Below, piece after piece: positions 18,341 to 26,362 of a DNA stretch of 64,000 nucleotides. The stretch is from NCBI RefSeq assembly GCF_021631985.1, contig NZ_CP070225.1, positions 6,820,001 to 6,884,000 of the forward strand. Reading direction: 5' to 3'. The notes under the pieces are model-generated. The model did no database searches. It saw only the letters and a program-made list of their open reading frames with translations, and was not told the DNA's origin. Made by a program: the position numbers and the translations under genes. Position 1 is the stretch's first letter, and each line of letters begins with the position of its first letter. This DNA is from Sandaracinus amylolyticus (GTDB taxonomy: Bacteria > Myxococcota_A > Polyangia > Polyangiales > Sandaracinaceae).

Positions 18341-18413
18341 GCATCGCTTGTCGCGCGCGCGATCACGCAGTGTCAAACATCGCGGAGAGCCTTATCCTGC
18401 GGCCTCGCGCAGC

Positions 18414-19838
18414 ATGCCGAAGACGATCGACGACGCACCCACCGAGGATTTCGAGCTCTCGCTGCATGGCGCGCGCGCCGCGCGCGGTCCGCGCGAGGTC
18501 AACGCGCTGGTGATCGCGTGGTCGCGCGCCGAGCCCGATCGAGTCGGCGAGGTCGCGCGCATCGAGCGCGCGTGCGTGCTCGGTCGCGGCAGCGCGCCCG
18601 CCGCCGACGGCGCTCCGCGCGCGCGCTTCGTGCGACAGCGGCCGTGGGGCGACGGCCCGAGCGAGCCACTCGCATCTCCGCGCCTCTCGCGCGAGCAGCT
18701 GCGCATCGAGCCCACCGCGAAGGGGCTGCGGATCACGTCGATCGGTCGCGCGCCGATGTGGATCTCGAGCGAGCCGGCGACCGAGCGCGAGATCGTGCCG
18801 GGAGACACGGTGCGCATCGCGGACGAGCTGCTCCTGCTCGCGGTGCGCCGGCCGACCCGCATGGACGCCCAGCGCGCGTGGGGCGAGGACGAGTCCCCGT
18901 TCGCGTTCGGCGCGCCCGATCGCTTCGGGCTCGTCGGTGAGAGCGTCGCGGCGTGGACGCTGCGTGATCGCGTCGCGTTCGCGGCGCGCGCCGATGCGCA
19001 CGTGCTGCTGCTCGGTGCGAGCGGCACCGGCAAGGAGCTCGTCGCGCGTGCGATCCACGCGCTCTCGTCGCGCGCGTCGGGCCCGCTGGTCGCACGCAAC
19101 GCCGCCACGTTGCCCGAGGGCCTCGTCGACGCGGAGCTCTTCGGCAACGTGCGCAACTACCCGAACCCCGGCATGGCGGAGCGCCCCGGGCTCGTCGGCG
19201 AGGCCGACAAGGGCACGCTCTTCCTCGACGAGATCGGCGAGATGCCGAGCACCGCGCAGGCGCACCTGCTCCGCGTGCTCGACCGCGACGGCGAGTACCA
19301 GCGGCTCGGCGATGCGCGCCCCCGCCGCGCGTCGATCCGCGTCGTCGGCGCGACGAACCGCGCGCGCGACGAGCTCAAGCACGACGTGCGCGCGCGCTTC
19401 GGCATCGTGCTCGAGATCCCGCAGCTCGACGCGCGGCCCGACGACGTCCCGCTGCTCGTGCGGCACCTCGTGTCGATCGCCGCGACGAAGACGCGCGTGC
19501 CGGCGCCCGAGCCGAGCATCGAGCTGGTCGACGCGCTGCTGCGTCATCGTTACGAGCTCAACGTGCGCGAGCTCGAGCAGCTCTTGTGGCAAGCGATGGC
19601 GGAGAGCCGCGCCGGCAAGCTCGAGCTCGTGGCGAGCCTCGTCGATCGCCTCGCGACCCCGGAGCGCGGGAACGAGCCGGCGGGCGACGAGAAGGAGCCC
19701 GATCGCGAAGCGATCGAGGCCGCGATCGCGCGCGCCGGCGGAAGCGTGACGAAGGCCGCGCGGGAGCTCGGATTGAGGAACCGATACGTGCTCTATCGCC
19801 TGCTGCGAAAGCACGGCATCGCAGTCGACGGACTCTAG
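18414..19838 (+). CDS. FHA domain protein with sigma-54-activator-type AAA+ domain and Fis-like HTH
   Basis: A 474-residue regulator. Residues about 50-140 form a forkhead-associated domain (ACVLGRGS, LSREQLRIEP), which binds phosphothreonine and so listens to Ser/Thr kinases. The AAA+ module has Walker A GASGTGKE (201-208), Walker B GTLFLDEIGE (267-276) and the sensor RVVGATNRARDEL. The ELFG at 241-244 is normally followed by the sigma-54-contacting GAFTGA loop; here it reads NVRNYPNPGMAERPG, so contact with sigma-54 is doubtful. A Fis-type helix-turn-helix closes the protein (GSVTKAARELGLRNRYVLYR). It may act as an ATPase-driven regulator independent of sigma-54. Confidence 0.9.
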   Translation: MPKTIDDAPTEDFELSLHGARAARGPREVNALVIAWSRAEPDRVGEVARIERACVLGRGSAPAADGAPRARFVRQRPWGDGPSEPLASPRLSREQLRIEPTAKGLRITSIGRAPMWISSEPATEREIVPGDTVRIADELLLLAVRRPTRMDAQRAWGEDESPFAFGAPDRFGLVGESVAAWTLRDRVAFAARADAHVLLLGASGTGKELVARAIHALSSRASGPLVARNAATLPEGLVDAELFGNVRNYPNPGMAERPGLVGEADKGTLFLDEIGEMPSTAQAHLLRVLDRDGEYQRLGDARPRRASIRVVGATNRARDELKHDVRARFGIVLEIPQLDARPDDVPLLVRHLVSIAATKTRVPAPEPSIELVDALLRHRYELNVRELEQLLWQAMAESRAGKLELVASLVDRLATPERGNEPAGDEKEPDREAIEAAIARAGGSVTKAARELGLRNRYVLYRLLRKHGIAVDGL

Positions 19839-20041
19839 CGCTTCGCGCGCCGGACGTTCCGCACGAGCTCGATCACGAGGAGGATCGCGTTCGGGATGAA
19901 CACGCCGAAACTGATCGCCCCGGCGAGCAGCCACGCCGTCCTCTCGATCTGCCAGACCGCGTGCTCGAAGACGTACGTGGCGTACACGAACGGCGCGACC
20001 ACGAGATCCAAGAACCAGAGCACCGGGCAGATCAACAGCAA
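19835..20041 (-). CDS. Small two-helix membrane protein
   Basis: A 68-residue protein with two hydrophobic segments (LICPVLWFLDLVVAPFVYAT and LLAGAISFGVFIPNAILLVI) and a basic C-terminus (RNVRRAKR). A TTG at 20041 preceded by GGGAG is the likely start. It resembles short inner-membrane proteins of the DUF-type found beside secretion or stress genes, but I cannot name a family. Its stop overlaps that of the convergent regulator by a few bases. It marks the left edge of the accessory region. Upstream of it lies a 284-base gap (20042-20325) in which I see no gene. Confidence 0.5.
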   Translation of the reverse strand: MLLICPVLWFLDLVVAPFVYATYVFEHAVWQIERTAWLLAGAISFGVFIPNAILLVIELVRNVRRAKR

Positions 20042-20325
20042 CGGGCTCCCGGGACCGCAGCTGCCATCGCTCGGCAGTGGAGCTCCGGCTCCGGCCCGAG
20101 CGCCTGCGCGTGATGCCAGAGCCCGATCGACACGACGATTCCGAAGCTTCCGAGGATCGTGCTCGGGGTCGCGAGACGTCGCAGCGAGCGCGCGAGAGCA
20201 TCGTCATCCATGCACGAATGTCGATCGCACGCGGACGGGCGTTGCTCGAGCGCGGACGGTCGAGAGGCGCGTTCGGTGCGATCCGCGCAATGACATCGAG
20301 GACCGGCCGATTCCCTCTCGTGACC

Positions 20326-21219
20326 ATGCGTCGGACCAAAGCTGCGCTCGCAGCGATGCTGCTCCTCGCCTCCTGCCGTGCCGCATCGGCTCCATCGGAT
20401 TACGAGACGCTCGACCAGCGCCGAGCGCGCGAGCACCGCGAGATGCTCGAGCGGGTCGCGCCCATCGCAGCGCAGGCGGTGCGAGACCGCGCCTGCGAGG
20501 ACTGCGATCTCACGTACGCGACGCTGCGCGGGAGCGACCTCTCGGGCGGGCGATTCCACGACACCATCTTCGTGCACGCCGACGGGCGCGAGGTGAACCT
20601 GAGGGATGCAGATCTCAGCGAGACGGCACTCGGCGGGGACTTCACCGGAGCTGATTTCCGCGGCGCGAATCTTCGCGACGCGAGTGTTCACAGCGCGGTG
20701 TTCCGCAACGCTCGGCTCGATGGCGTCGACCTCCGAAGGATTCGCCACGCCGAGGCTGCGGATTGGGCCGAGGCCGTTCTCGAGGGCGCGAACCTCGAGC
20801 ACGTTCGCTTCACCGGCCCGCATGGCGCCGTGGATCGGACGACCCCGGGACAGCCGATGGGTGTCGCGAACGGCGGCACGGATCTCGGGCACGCGAACCT
20901 GCGTGGCGCGCGACTCGCGGGCGCGACGCTCGAGCGATGCTCGCTGCGCGGCGCGGATCTGCGCGGCGCCGACCTCACCGGCGCTCAGCTGTCGGGAGCC
21001 GATCTCAGCGGCGCGGACCTTCGCGGCGCAACCCTCGATCGAGCCGTCCTGCTCGGCGCGATCTTGCGTGGTGTGAACCTGGAGGGCGCGAGCGTTTCGC
21101 GCGCCGAATGGTCGTATCGCGGCGAGCGGGGCCACGCGCACCTGACGGGCGCGACCTGGACCGACGGCCGAGTGTGCGAGGCCGGCTCGGAGGGACGCTG
21201 CATCCGCTCGACGCGATGA
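20326..21219 (+). CDS. Pentapeptide-repeat lipoprotein, copy 1 (putative immunity protein)
   Basis: A 297-residue lipoprotein: MRRTKAALAAMLLLASC places the lipid on Cys17. After a charged helix (about 25-55) comes CEDCDLTYATLRGSDLSGG and then right-handed quadrilateral beta-helix repeats of the A(D/N)LXX type, for example GADFRGANLRDA and GADLRGADLTGA. A long insert (HGAVDRTTPGQPMGVANGG) and a small Cys-bearing cap (TWTDGRVCEAGSEGRCI) complete it. It is nearly identical to the copy at 21657 except for the leader and residues about 228-272. By position next to remnants of a lipase gene I infer a periplasmic protective role; no direct evidence exists. Confidence 0.82.
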   Translation: MRRTKAALAAMLLLASCRAASAPSDYETLDQRRAREHREMLERVAPIAAQAVRDRACEDCDLTYATLRGSDLSGGRFHDTIFVHADGREVNLRDADLSETALGGDFTGADFRGANLRDASVHSAVFRNARLDGVDLRRIRHAEAADWAEAVLEGANLEHVRFTGPHGAVDRTTPGQPMGVANGGTDLGHANLRGARLAGATLERCSLRGADLRGADLTGAQLSGADLSGADLRGATLDRAVLLGAILRGVNLEGASVSRAEWSYRGERGHAHLTGATWTDGRVCEAGSEGRCIRSTR

Positions 21220-21235
21220 GGAAGCTGCAGTTCGT

Positions 21236-21395
21236 CTACGCGAGCGTGGTCAGCGGGACTGACAGACAAGACAGAGACGCGAGCGCGCCCATGAAAGGGC
21301 CGTCGTTCCGAGATGGAACCACGAACGACGAAGCATGCCGCGACGGTCGGCAGTGAACGTGCCGAGCGAGCATCGTGAGGAGGAGCTCGACGAGA
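21236..21395 (-). pseudogene. Remnant of a second lipase gene (C-terminal fragments)
   Basis: Two stretches match the intact lipase gene on the same strand. 21358-21393 corresponds to about 22982-23020 and in translation reads DLVELLLTMLARH versus DLVDLLLTMLAQH. 21258-21305 corresponds to about 22664-22712 and reads DGPFMGALASL versus SDPYMGELAYL. About 270 bases that separate them in the intact gene are missing here. The fragment lies just downstream of pentapeptide copy 1 in the same convergent arrangement as the intact pair, which indicates an ancestral duplication of the two-gene module followed by decay. Confidence 0.65.
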
Positions 21396-21545
21396 TCAGC
21401 GGATGCAGGTGCCCACCGAGCCGACGGCACAAGTCCGCCCGTCGATCCAGATCGCACCTTCCAGCCGAGCGCCTGGTGCTCCGTCTCTGGCGAACACTGC
21501 CCCGGTCACATCGGCACCCTCGAAGCGCGCACGACGAAGATCCAC
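21396..21545 (-). pseudogene. C-terminal remnant of a third pentapeptide-repeat gene
   Basis: About 49 codons ending at a TGA read VDLRRARFEGADVTGAVFA and then GAIWIDGRTCAVGSVGTCIR, which is the cap of the two intact pentapeptide lipoproteins (GATWTDGRVCEAGSEGRCI) on the opposite strand to them. No signal peptide or upstream part is present, and the frame continues upstream without a convincing start (the GTG at 21545 has no ribosome site). It is best read as a broken third copy joined directly to the lipase remnant. Confidence 0.65.
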
Positions 21546-21656
21546 GCCGGAACCGTCGGCCCTGGCCGCCGCCCGTTGCGCGGCACCTGGGACTGTTACC
21601 TCTCGCGCGCAATCCTGGCGATGACCGGTCGATTCTGCGCCCACGGGTGTAGTGAG

Positions 21657-22586
21657 ATGGAACGTTCCGCTCGAAATCCGCTCGAACCGAGTCTCGCGTA
21701 TCGGATCGCTCGGTTGTTGACGTGTCTGGTCGCGGTCGGGTGCTCCGCGCCTCCCGCTCCCCCAGACTACGAGACGCTCGACATGCGCCGAGCGCGCGAG
21801 CACCGAGAGATGCTCGAGCGCGTCGCGCCCATCGCAGCACGCGCGGTGAGAGACCGACGCTGCGAGGACTGCGATCTCACGTACGCGACGCTGCGCGGAA
21901 GCGACCTCTCGGGCGGGCGATTCCACGACACCATCTTCGTGCACGCCGACGGGCGCGACGTGAACCTGAGGGATGCGGATCTCAGCGAAACGGCACTCGG
22001 CGGGGACTTCACCGGAGCTGATTTCCGCGGCGCGAATCTTCGCGACGCGAGCGTGCACAGCGCGGTGTTCCGCAACGCTCGTCTCGACGGCGTGGACCTC
22101 CGAGCGATTCGCCACGCCGAGGCTGCGGATTGGGCCGAGGCCGTTCTCGAGGGCGCGAACCTCGAGAACGTTCGCTTCACGGGGCCGCATGGCGCCGTGG
22201 ATCGGACGACTCCGGGACAACCGATGGGTGTCGCGAACGGCGGCACGGATCTGGCGCACGCGAACCTGCGTGGCGCGCGACTCGCGGGCGCGACGCTCGA
22301 GCGATGCTCGCTGCGCGGCGCGGATCTGCGCGGCGCCGACCTCACCGGCGCTCATCTCTCGGGAGCCGACCTGAGCGACGCCGATCTTCGCGACGCCACC
22401 CTCGACCGGGCGACGCTGCTGGGAACCGATCTGCGAGGCGCGAACCTCCAGGACGCGCAGCTCTCGCGAGCTCGTTTCAGTGGTCGCTTGCCCGAGGGAG
22501 ATGCTCTCCTGACGGGCGCGACCTGGACCGATGGCCGGGTCTGCGGGGCCGGCTCCGATGGCCGATGCATCCGCTCATCGCGATGA
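21657..22586 (+). CDS. Pentapeptide-repeat lipoprotein, copy 2 (putative immunity protein)
   Basis: A 309-residue paralogue of the gene at 20326. The leader differs (lipobox VAVGC, Cys29), but from DYETLD onward only about eight residues change in the first 195. Difference is concentrated in the last repeat coils (ADLSDADLRDATLDRATLLG and the following 25 residues), then the Cys cap is again alike (TWTDGRVCGAGSDGRCI). The ATG at 21657 follows AGTGAG. It converges on, and overlaps by 12 bases, the lipase gene at 22575-24512. The arrangement suggests a protective partner of that lipase, anchored where a secreted toxin would act; this is inference. Confidence 0.82.
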   Translation: MERSARNPLEPSLAYRIARLLTCLVAVGCSAPPAPPDYETLDMRRAREHREMLERVAPIAARAVRDRRCEDCDLTYATLRGSDLSGGRFHDTIFVHADGRDVNLRDADLSETALGGDFTGADFRGANLRDASVHSAVFRNARLDGVDLRAIRHAEAADWAEAVLEGANLENVRFTGPHGAVDRTTPGQPMGVANGGTDLAHANLRGARLAGATLERCSLRGADLRGADLTGAHLSGADLSDADLRDATLDRATLLGTDLRGANLQDAQLSRARFSGRLPEGDALLTGATWTDGRVCGAGSDGRCIRSSR

Positions 22587-24512
22587 AGCCGCTGCGCGTC
22601 GGCGCCGTGTCGTGAGCTGGGACTCGAGCTCTTCCTTGATCTCCGGATACAGGTCGAATCGACTCTGGGAGTGACAGACCAGCGCGAGATACGCGAGCTC
22701 GCCCATGTACGGGTCGCTCGCGCGATTGCGCCACGGTGACTTCTCGGGCGGGTCGACGGCAATTCCGCCGACGTCGCGCTCCCTGAGGTGCGTGCACCAG
22801 AACCATGCGACGTCGACGAGATTCACGATCGAGCGCAGCACGGAGAGCAGGTTCGTCGTCGCCCCGAAGCCCGGACCGCCCGGGGAGAAGAACGGCGGGA
22901 GGTTCGCGTAGATCCAGTCGATCCCTCGTCGGAGCTCGTCGAGGAGCGGCCACCACTCCTCGACCATCTCGCGGACGGGACCGTGCTGGGCGAGCATGGT
23001 GAGCAACAGATCGACGAGATCGTCCGGCGCCCGACGGCTCTGATATCGCGCCTCGATCGCCGTGACTCGCTCGAAGAAGTCGCGGGCGCGCGACGAGAAC
23101 GGCGTTCGGGCGGGGTACGAGTCGTGGGGTGTGATGTCGAGCTCGACGATGTTGCTCGCGAACGGCGTCCCCGCGAGCTGGCGGTCGGGAGACGTTCGAG
23201 TGTCGTCGTACACATCGATCTGCTCGAGCAGCGTCGCGACGAGGAGGTCTGTGAACGGACTCGTCAGACTGCCCGGCACGGGCACGCCGCCACCGCCCAC
23301 TCCGACTCGGAGATCGCGCGACACCGTCATGAACGCCGGGCTCTCGAAATCAGTCAACACGCCGGAGATCTCGAATACACCGGACGCACGCCGGGCCTCG
23401 AGCGCGCTCTCGGTGGTCGCGATCGATCCGTCGAGCTCGTTGATGAAATGGTCCCACCGTCGCCGCAGAGACTCACTGATGAGTGAGCGGCCTTGGCTGA
23501 CCCGACCGACGAACTCGATGGAGGCGGGGTATTCGATCCCCTGCTGCAGCTGATCGATGACGACGCGAACCTGGCGGAGCACCTCGCGGATGGGCGTGAA
23601 GATGCCCAAGAGATGGCCGTAGACACGCGCGCTGCGCGTGGGGTCGAAGCGGATCTCGGGCGAAACACCCCAGCCCGTATCCGTGTCGACCACGTGGACG
23701 GAGGAGAGCATCGGCAGGAGATCCGCGTCGAGACCGGCGAACGAGGTCGTGCACGAGCTCGCCGCCGCGCTGACGGCTCGGCCGACGGCGGCGAACCCGG
23801 TGAGCTCCAGGACCTTGTTGAGCTGGAGAAGGTTGAAGTCCGCGAGCACGCGCTGCGTGAGGTCGAATTCGTCGGTTGCGCTGATGATCTTGCAGTCGGG
23901 ATCGAACGCACCGGTGTCCACCTGGTGCAGGCGCTGGAAGAACGGTGTCGACAGATAGACGACGGTGCGAATCTTCCATCGGCTCGGCCAGACGCGCGCC
24001 GCCTCACGACAGAGCTCGTTGATGACGTTCCCACCGTGCGAGTGGCCGAGCAGGTGGAAGTGCACCTCGCGAGACAGAAACCCTGCGTAATAGGGGCGCT
24101 CTCCCTCTGCACCGCACAGGCGGTCCGCGATGTACTTGCCGGCGACCTCTCGATTGTAAGGAGAGTTGTCGCCGCTCCATCCGTGCGCGGTGAACACGTG
24201 CAGATTCGTATACGAATCATGCAGGCTCATGATGGCCGCGCGCAGTCCGGGATTGTCCTGCCAATACCAACGCTCGGAGTCCGTCAGCCCGTCGCGGCGA
24301 AGCTCGTCCTCGGGTCGGCTCCAATACGATGGATCTCCACGCTCCACACCGGGCCTGCTGTATCCCGCCGATCGATGGCCTCCGCCGAGATTCCCTGGCT
24401 CCGTGGTGCCTCCGATGAGCACGAGCACATTCACCGTGTCGCGAACGGCGAGCTGGTTCGGACTCTCCGGCGCGATTCGCGCAACTCGCGTCTCTTCTCC
24501 ATCACCAGGCAT
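22575..24512 (-). CDS. GHSHG serine lipase-like protein, putative secreted toxin (Tle-type)
   Basis: A 645-residue alpha/beta-hydrolase. NVLVLIGGTTEPGN opens the fold, HVFTAHGWSGDNSPYN follows, and the nucleophile elbow is LLGHSHGGNVINEL with Ser158. VVYLSTPFF comes after it, as in phospholipase effectors where membrane lipids are the substrate. The acid and His of the triad cannot be placed with certainty (the region with HVVDTDTGWG is a candidate). There is no signal peptide, so export would need a dedicated apparatus. The C-terminal 250 residues are unlike anything I know. It is the last gene of a three-gene operon behind LysM and Ig-fold adaptor proteins. Codon use is less GC-extreme than in neighbours. 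Confidence 0.72.
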   Translation of the reverse strand: MPGDGEETRVARIAPESPNQLAVRDTVNVLVLIGGTTEPGNLGGGHRSAGYSRPGVERGDPSYWSRPEDELRRDGLTDSERWYWQDNPGLRAAIMSLHDSYTNLHVFTAHGWSGDNSPYNREVAGKYIADRLCGAEGERPYYAGFLSREVHFHLLGHSHGGNVINELCREAARVWPSRWKIRTVVYLSTPFFQRLHQVDTGAFDPDCKIISATDEFDLTQRVLADFNLLQLNKVLELTGFAAVGRAVSAAASSCTTSFAGLDADLLPMLSSVHVVDTDTGWGVSPEIRFDPTRSARVYGHLLGIFTPIREVLRQVRVVIDQLQQGIEYPASIEFVGRVSQGRSLISESLRRRWDHFINELDGSIATTESALEARRASGVFEISGVLTDFESPAFMTVSRDLRVGVGGGGVPVPGSLTSPFTDLLVATLLEQIDVYDDTRTSPDRQLAGTPFASNIVELDITPHDSYPARTPFSSRARDFFERVTAIEARYQSRRAPDDLVDLLLTMLAQHGPVREMVEEWWPLLDELRRGIDWIYANLPPFFSPGGPGFGATTNLLSVLRSIVNLVDVAWFWCTHLRERDVGGIAVDPPEKSPWRNRASDPYMGELAYLALVCHSQSRFDLYPEIKEELESQLTTRRRRAAASSR

Positions 24513-24524
24513 GTGGAGCTCCCA

Positions 24525-25193
24525 TCAGCTACGGTGGCGTCGCACGAGGGCCTCGCGGACTCGCTCGCTCGCGCGCTCGTCGTCGGGATCGATGCCGTGC
24601 GCGGCCTGGAAGGCCGCCAACGCTCGATCGGTCGATTCGCCGCCGCTGTCGTCGTCCTCGCCGCAATCGAACGCGAGGTTCTCGAGGCGCGCCCACAGGC
24701 CGCTCGTGCTGTCGACGGGGTCGAGATGACCAATCTGCAGGTCCCACTCGAACGGCGACTCGTCTTCCTCGCTCATCCAGACCGAGAGCGTTCCCTCGCT
24801 CTCGTGCTCGACGTCGTGCGGAAGGAAGACCTCGACGAGCCCTTCGGATGTCGTGCGCCCCTCGAGGGTTCGACCGGCAATCTCGACCCGGAAGCGCAGG
24901 TTCGCGAGCGGATCGCGATGCGGACCCTCGTCGTGGAGATGGACTCGTAACGCCGTCGACGGCCGTCTCGCGACGAATCGGTGCGCCCCGCCGATCGCCG
25001 CTGTGAACGACGTGGGCTCGGGGTCCGGCACGAACACTTCGTCGCCGACCGCGAGCACGTTGGGATCTCGCCGGCGCGCCCGCAGCTCCGCGTTGTGCGG
25101 GTGCTGCCAGACGGCGCGCCAATTTGCGATCCCGTGCTGCTTCGCGATGCGCTGGATCGTCTCGCCCTGTGCGACCGAATGCGTTCGGGACAT
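24525..25193 (-). CDS. LysM and peptidoglycan-binding-domain protein
   Basis: A 222-residue protein beginning with a LysM domain (HSVAQGETIQRIAKQHGI ... VGDEVFVPDP, residues 5-57). An immunoglobulin-like segment follows (LRFRVEIAGRTLEGRTTSEG, about 95-150), and then a PG_binding_1-like C-terminus (STDRALAAFQAAHGIDPDDE). No signal peptide is present. From family knowledge, this LysM plus beta-sandwich plus PG-binding layout often accompanies VgrG/PAAR-linked cargo genes of type VI systems. It ends 12 bases before the lipase and begins 9 bases after the upstream gene, so the three are coexpressed. Confidence 0.8.
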   Translation of the reverse strand: MSRTHSVAQGETIQRIAKQHGIANWRAVWQHPHNAELRARRRDPNVLAVGDEVFVPDPEPTSFTAAIGGAHRFVARRPSTALRVHLHDEGPHRDPLANLRFRVEIAGRTLEGRTTSEGLVEVFLPHDVEHESEGTLSVWMSEEDESPFEWDLQIGHLDPVDSTSGLWARLENLAFDCGEDDDSGGESTDRALAAFQAAHGIDPDDERASERVREALVRRHRS

Positions 25194-25202
25194 GGTGCCT
25201 CC

Positions 25203-25781
25203 TCAGTGCGCGCGCTCGACGGTGCGCTCGGCCTCGAGGTCGGGGAACACCACGTGCGCAGTCCCGCGCTCGGTGCCCGTGTCGACGCGCGCGCGACCGT
25301 TCGAGCCCAGCGTGCCCGAGCGGACTTCGCCACTCGGCAGCGTCACCTCGTATCGCGCGTCGGCGATCGGCTCGCCTTCCTCGTCGAGCAGCTCGAGATC
25401 GAGCCACGTGAGCTCGGGCTCCGGCACCGCCGCCGGCTCGGAAGGCCCCCGCGGCCCGGCCACGATCACGATGCGCGGCTGCACGCGTCGCGCGAGCGCC
25501 AGACGCCCCGCGAGCGAGCCGACCTCCGAGCGCACCAGGCGCTTCACGTCGGCGTCGTCGTACTGGCTCGCACCGGCGTAGCCCGCGATCTCCGCGAGCA
25601 GCGCTCGGAGCTCGGGGAGGATCCGGTGCGCGTGCGCGTCGATCACCCGCACCGCCTCGTGGCCCTCGACGCATCGATAGGGCGCCGCTCCACCGGCGCG
25701 CGTCGAGCGCCTCACCTCGAACGCATCACCCAGCACGTAGCCGTACGTCGTGTCGCGGAACTGGCAGGAGGCGCGGCGCAT
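25203..25781 (-). CDS. Ig-like adaptor domain protein, first gene of the lipase operon
   Basis: A protein of 192 residues. The N-terminal half has charged helices (about 1-115). The C-terminal half, TWLDLELLDEEGEPIADARY followed by VTLPSGEVRSGTLGSNGRAR and TAHVVFPDLEAE, is the carboxypeptidase-regulatory-like beta sandwich that I know from VgrG-linked cargo and adaptor proteins of type VI secretion loci. No enzyme motif or export signal is seen. It starts at ATG 25781, is divergent from the globin gene, and is followed at once by LysM and lipase genes, so it may couple the toxin to a delivery spike. No VgrG, Hcp or PAAR gene lies in this window. Confidence 0.68.
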   Translation of the reverse strand: MRRASCQFRDTTYGYVLGDAFEVRRSTRAGGAAPYRCVEGHEAVRVIDAHAHRILPELRALLAEIAGYAGASQYDDADVKRLVRSEVGSLAGRLALARRVQPRIVIVAGPRGPSEPAAVPEPELTWLDLELLDEEGEPIADARYEVTLPSGEVRSGTLGSNGRARVDTGTERGTAHVVFPDLEAERTVERAH

Positions 25782-25819
25782 GCGGGCCCCTCATCCGCCC
25801 GAGCGCGCTCCCGTTGTGC

Positions 25820-25854
25820 GCGAACCGTGCGCGAACTGTGCGCGCACGGTTCGC
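25820..25854. promoter_or_regulatory. 14-bp perfect inverted repeat upstream of the globin gene
   Basis: gcgaaccgtgcgcg and its exact complement are separated by 7 bases between the divergent starts of the Ig-like adaptor (25781) and globin (25940) genes. A TTTTCCC stretch follows on the plus strand. It could be an operator serving either gene or an attenuator-like hairpin in the globin leader. Its distance from the globin start (about 85 bases) favours an operator or upstream leader element. Confidence 0.5.
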
Positions 25855-25939
25855 CCTCTGGTTTTCCCTACGAATCGTGGTCACGGCGCGTGGATCACGC
25901 CGTGCACTCCCGCCGCTCGCGCTCACCAGGAGGCTGCCC

Positions 25940-26362
25940 GTGTCACTCGACGTCCCGCTGCTCCGCTCGTCCTTCGAGCTCGTCCTCGAGCGCGAGCCCG
26001 CGCTCACCGCGCGCTTCTACGAGATCCTCTTCGAGCGCTATCCGCAGGCGCGCCCGCTCTTCTCGCGCAACGGGCGCAACCAGCAGGAAGAGATGCTCGC
26101 GCGCGCGCTCGCCGCGGTCGTCGATCACCTCGAGGACGCGCCCTGGCTCGTCGAGACGCTCGGCGCGATGGGCGCCAAGCACGTCGACTACGGCGTGACC
26201 GAGGAGATGTACGGCTGGGTCGGCGACTCGCTGCTGCGCACGCTCGCCGAGGTCGCAGGCGATGCGTGGACGCCGCAGCTCGAGGCCGCGTGGGCCGCCG
26301 CGTACGGCGCGATCCGCGATCTCATGCTCGCCGGCGCGAGCCGCGCGCAGGCCGCCGAGTGA
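25940..26362 (+). CDS. Single-domain bacterial globin
   Basis: A 140-residue haemoglobin of the Vitreoscilla/flavohaemoglobin type. The GTG at 25940 has AGGAGG ten bases upstream. LTARFYEILFERYPQARPLF holds the A-C helices and the CD1 Phe (Phe41), Gln48-Gln49 lie at the distal E7 region, and GAKHVDYGV supplies the proximal His81. There is no reductase domain, so it must be reduced by a partner or act as a sensor or NO/oxygen binder. Its stop touches the stop of the convergent kinase gene with no gap, and that kinase carries a related globin domain in its middle. Confidence 0.92.
   Translation: MSLDVPLLRSSFELVLEREPALTARFYEILFERYPQARPLFSRNGRNQQEEMLARALAAVVDHLEDAPWLVETLGAMGAKHVDYGVTEEMYGWVGDSLLRTLAEVAGDAWTPQLEAAWAAAYGAIRDLMLAGASRAQAAE

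Noticed and set aside
18414-19838. Ordinary sigma-54 activator
   Set aside because: The GAFTGA loop that contacts sigma-54 is missing, so I call it AAA+ with FHA and do not claim sigma-54 dependence.
20326-25781. Complete type VI secretion system
   Set aside because: No tssB/C, Hcp, VgrG or PAAR gene is present here; only cargo-like and immunity-like genes can be argued.
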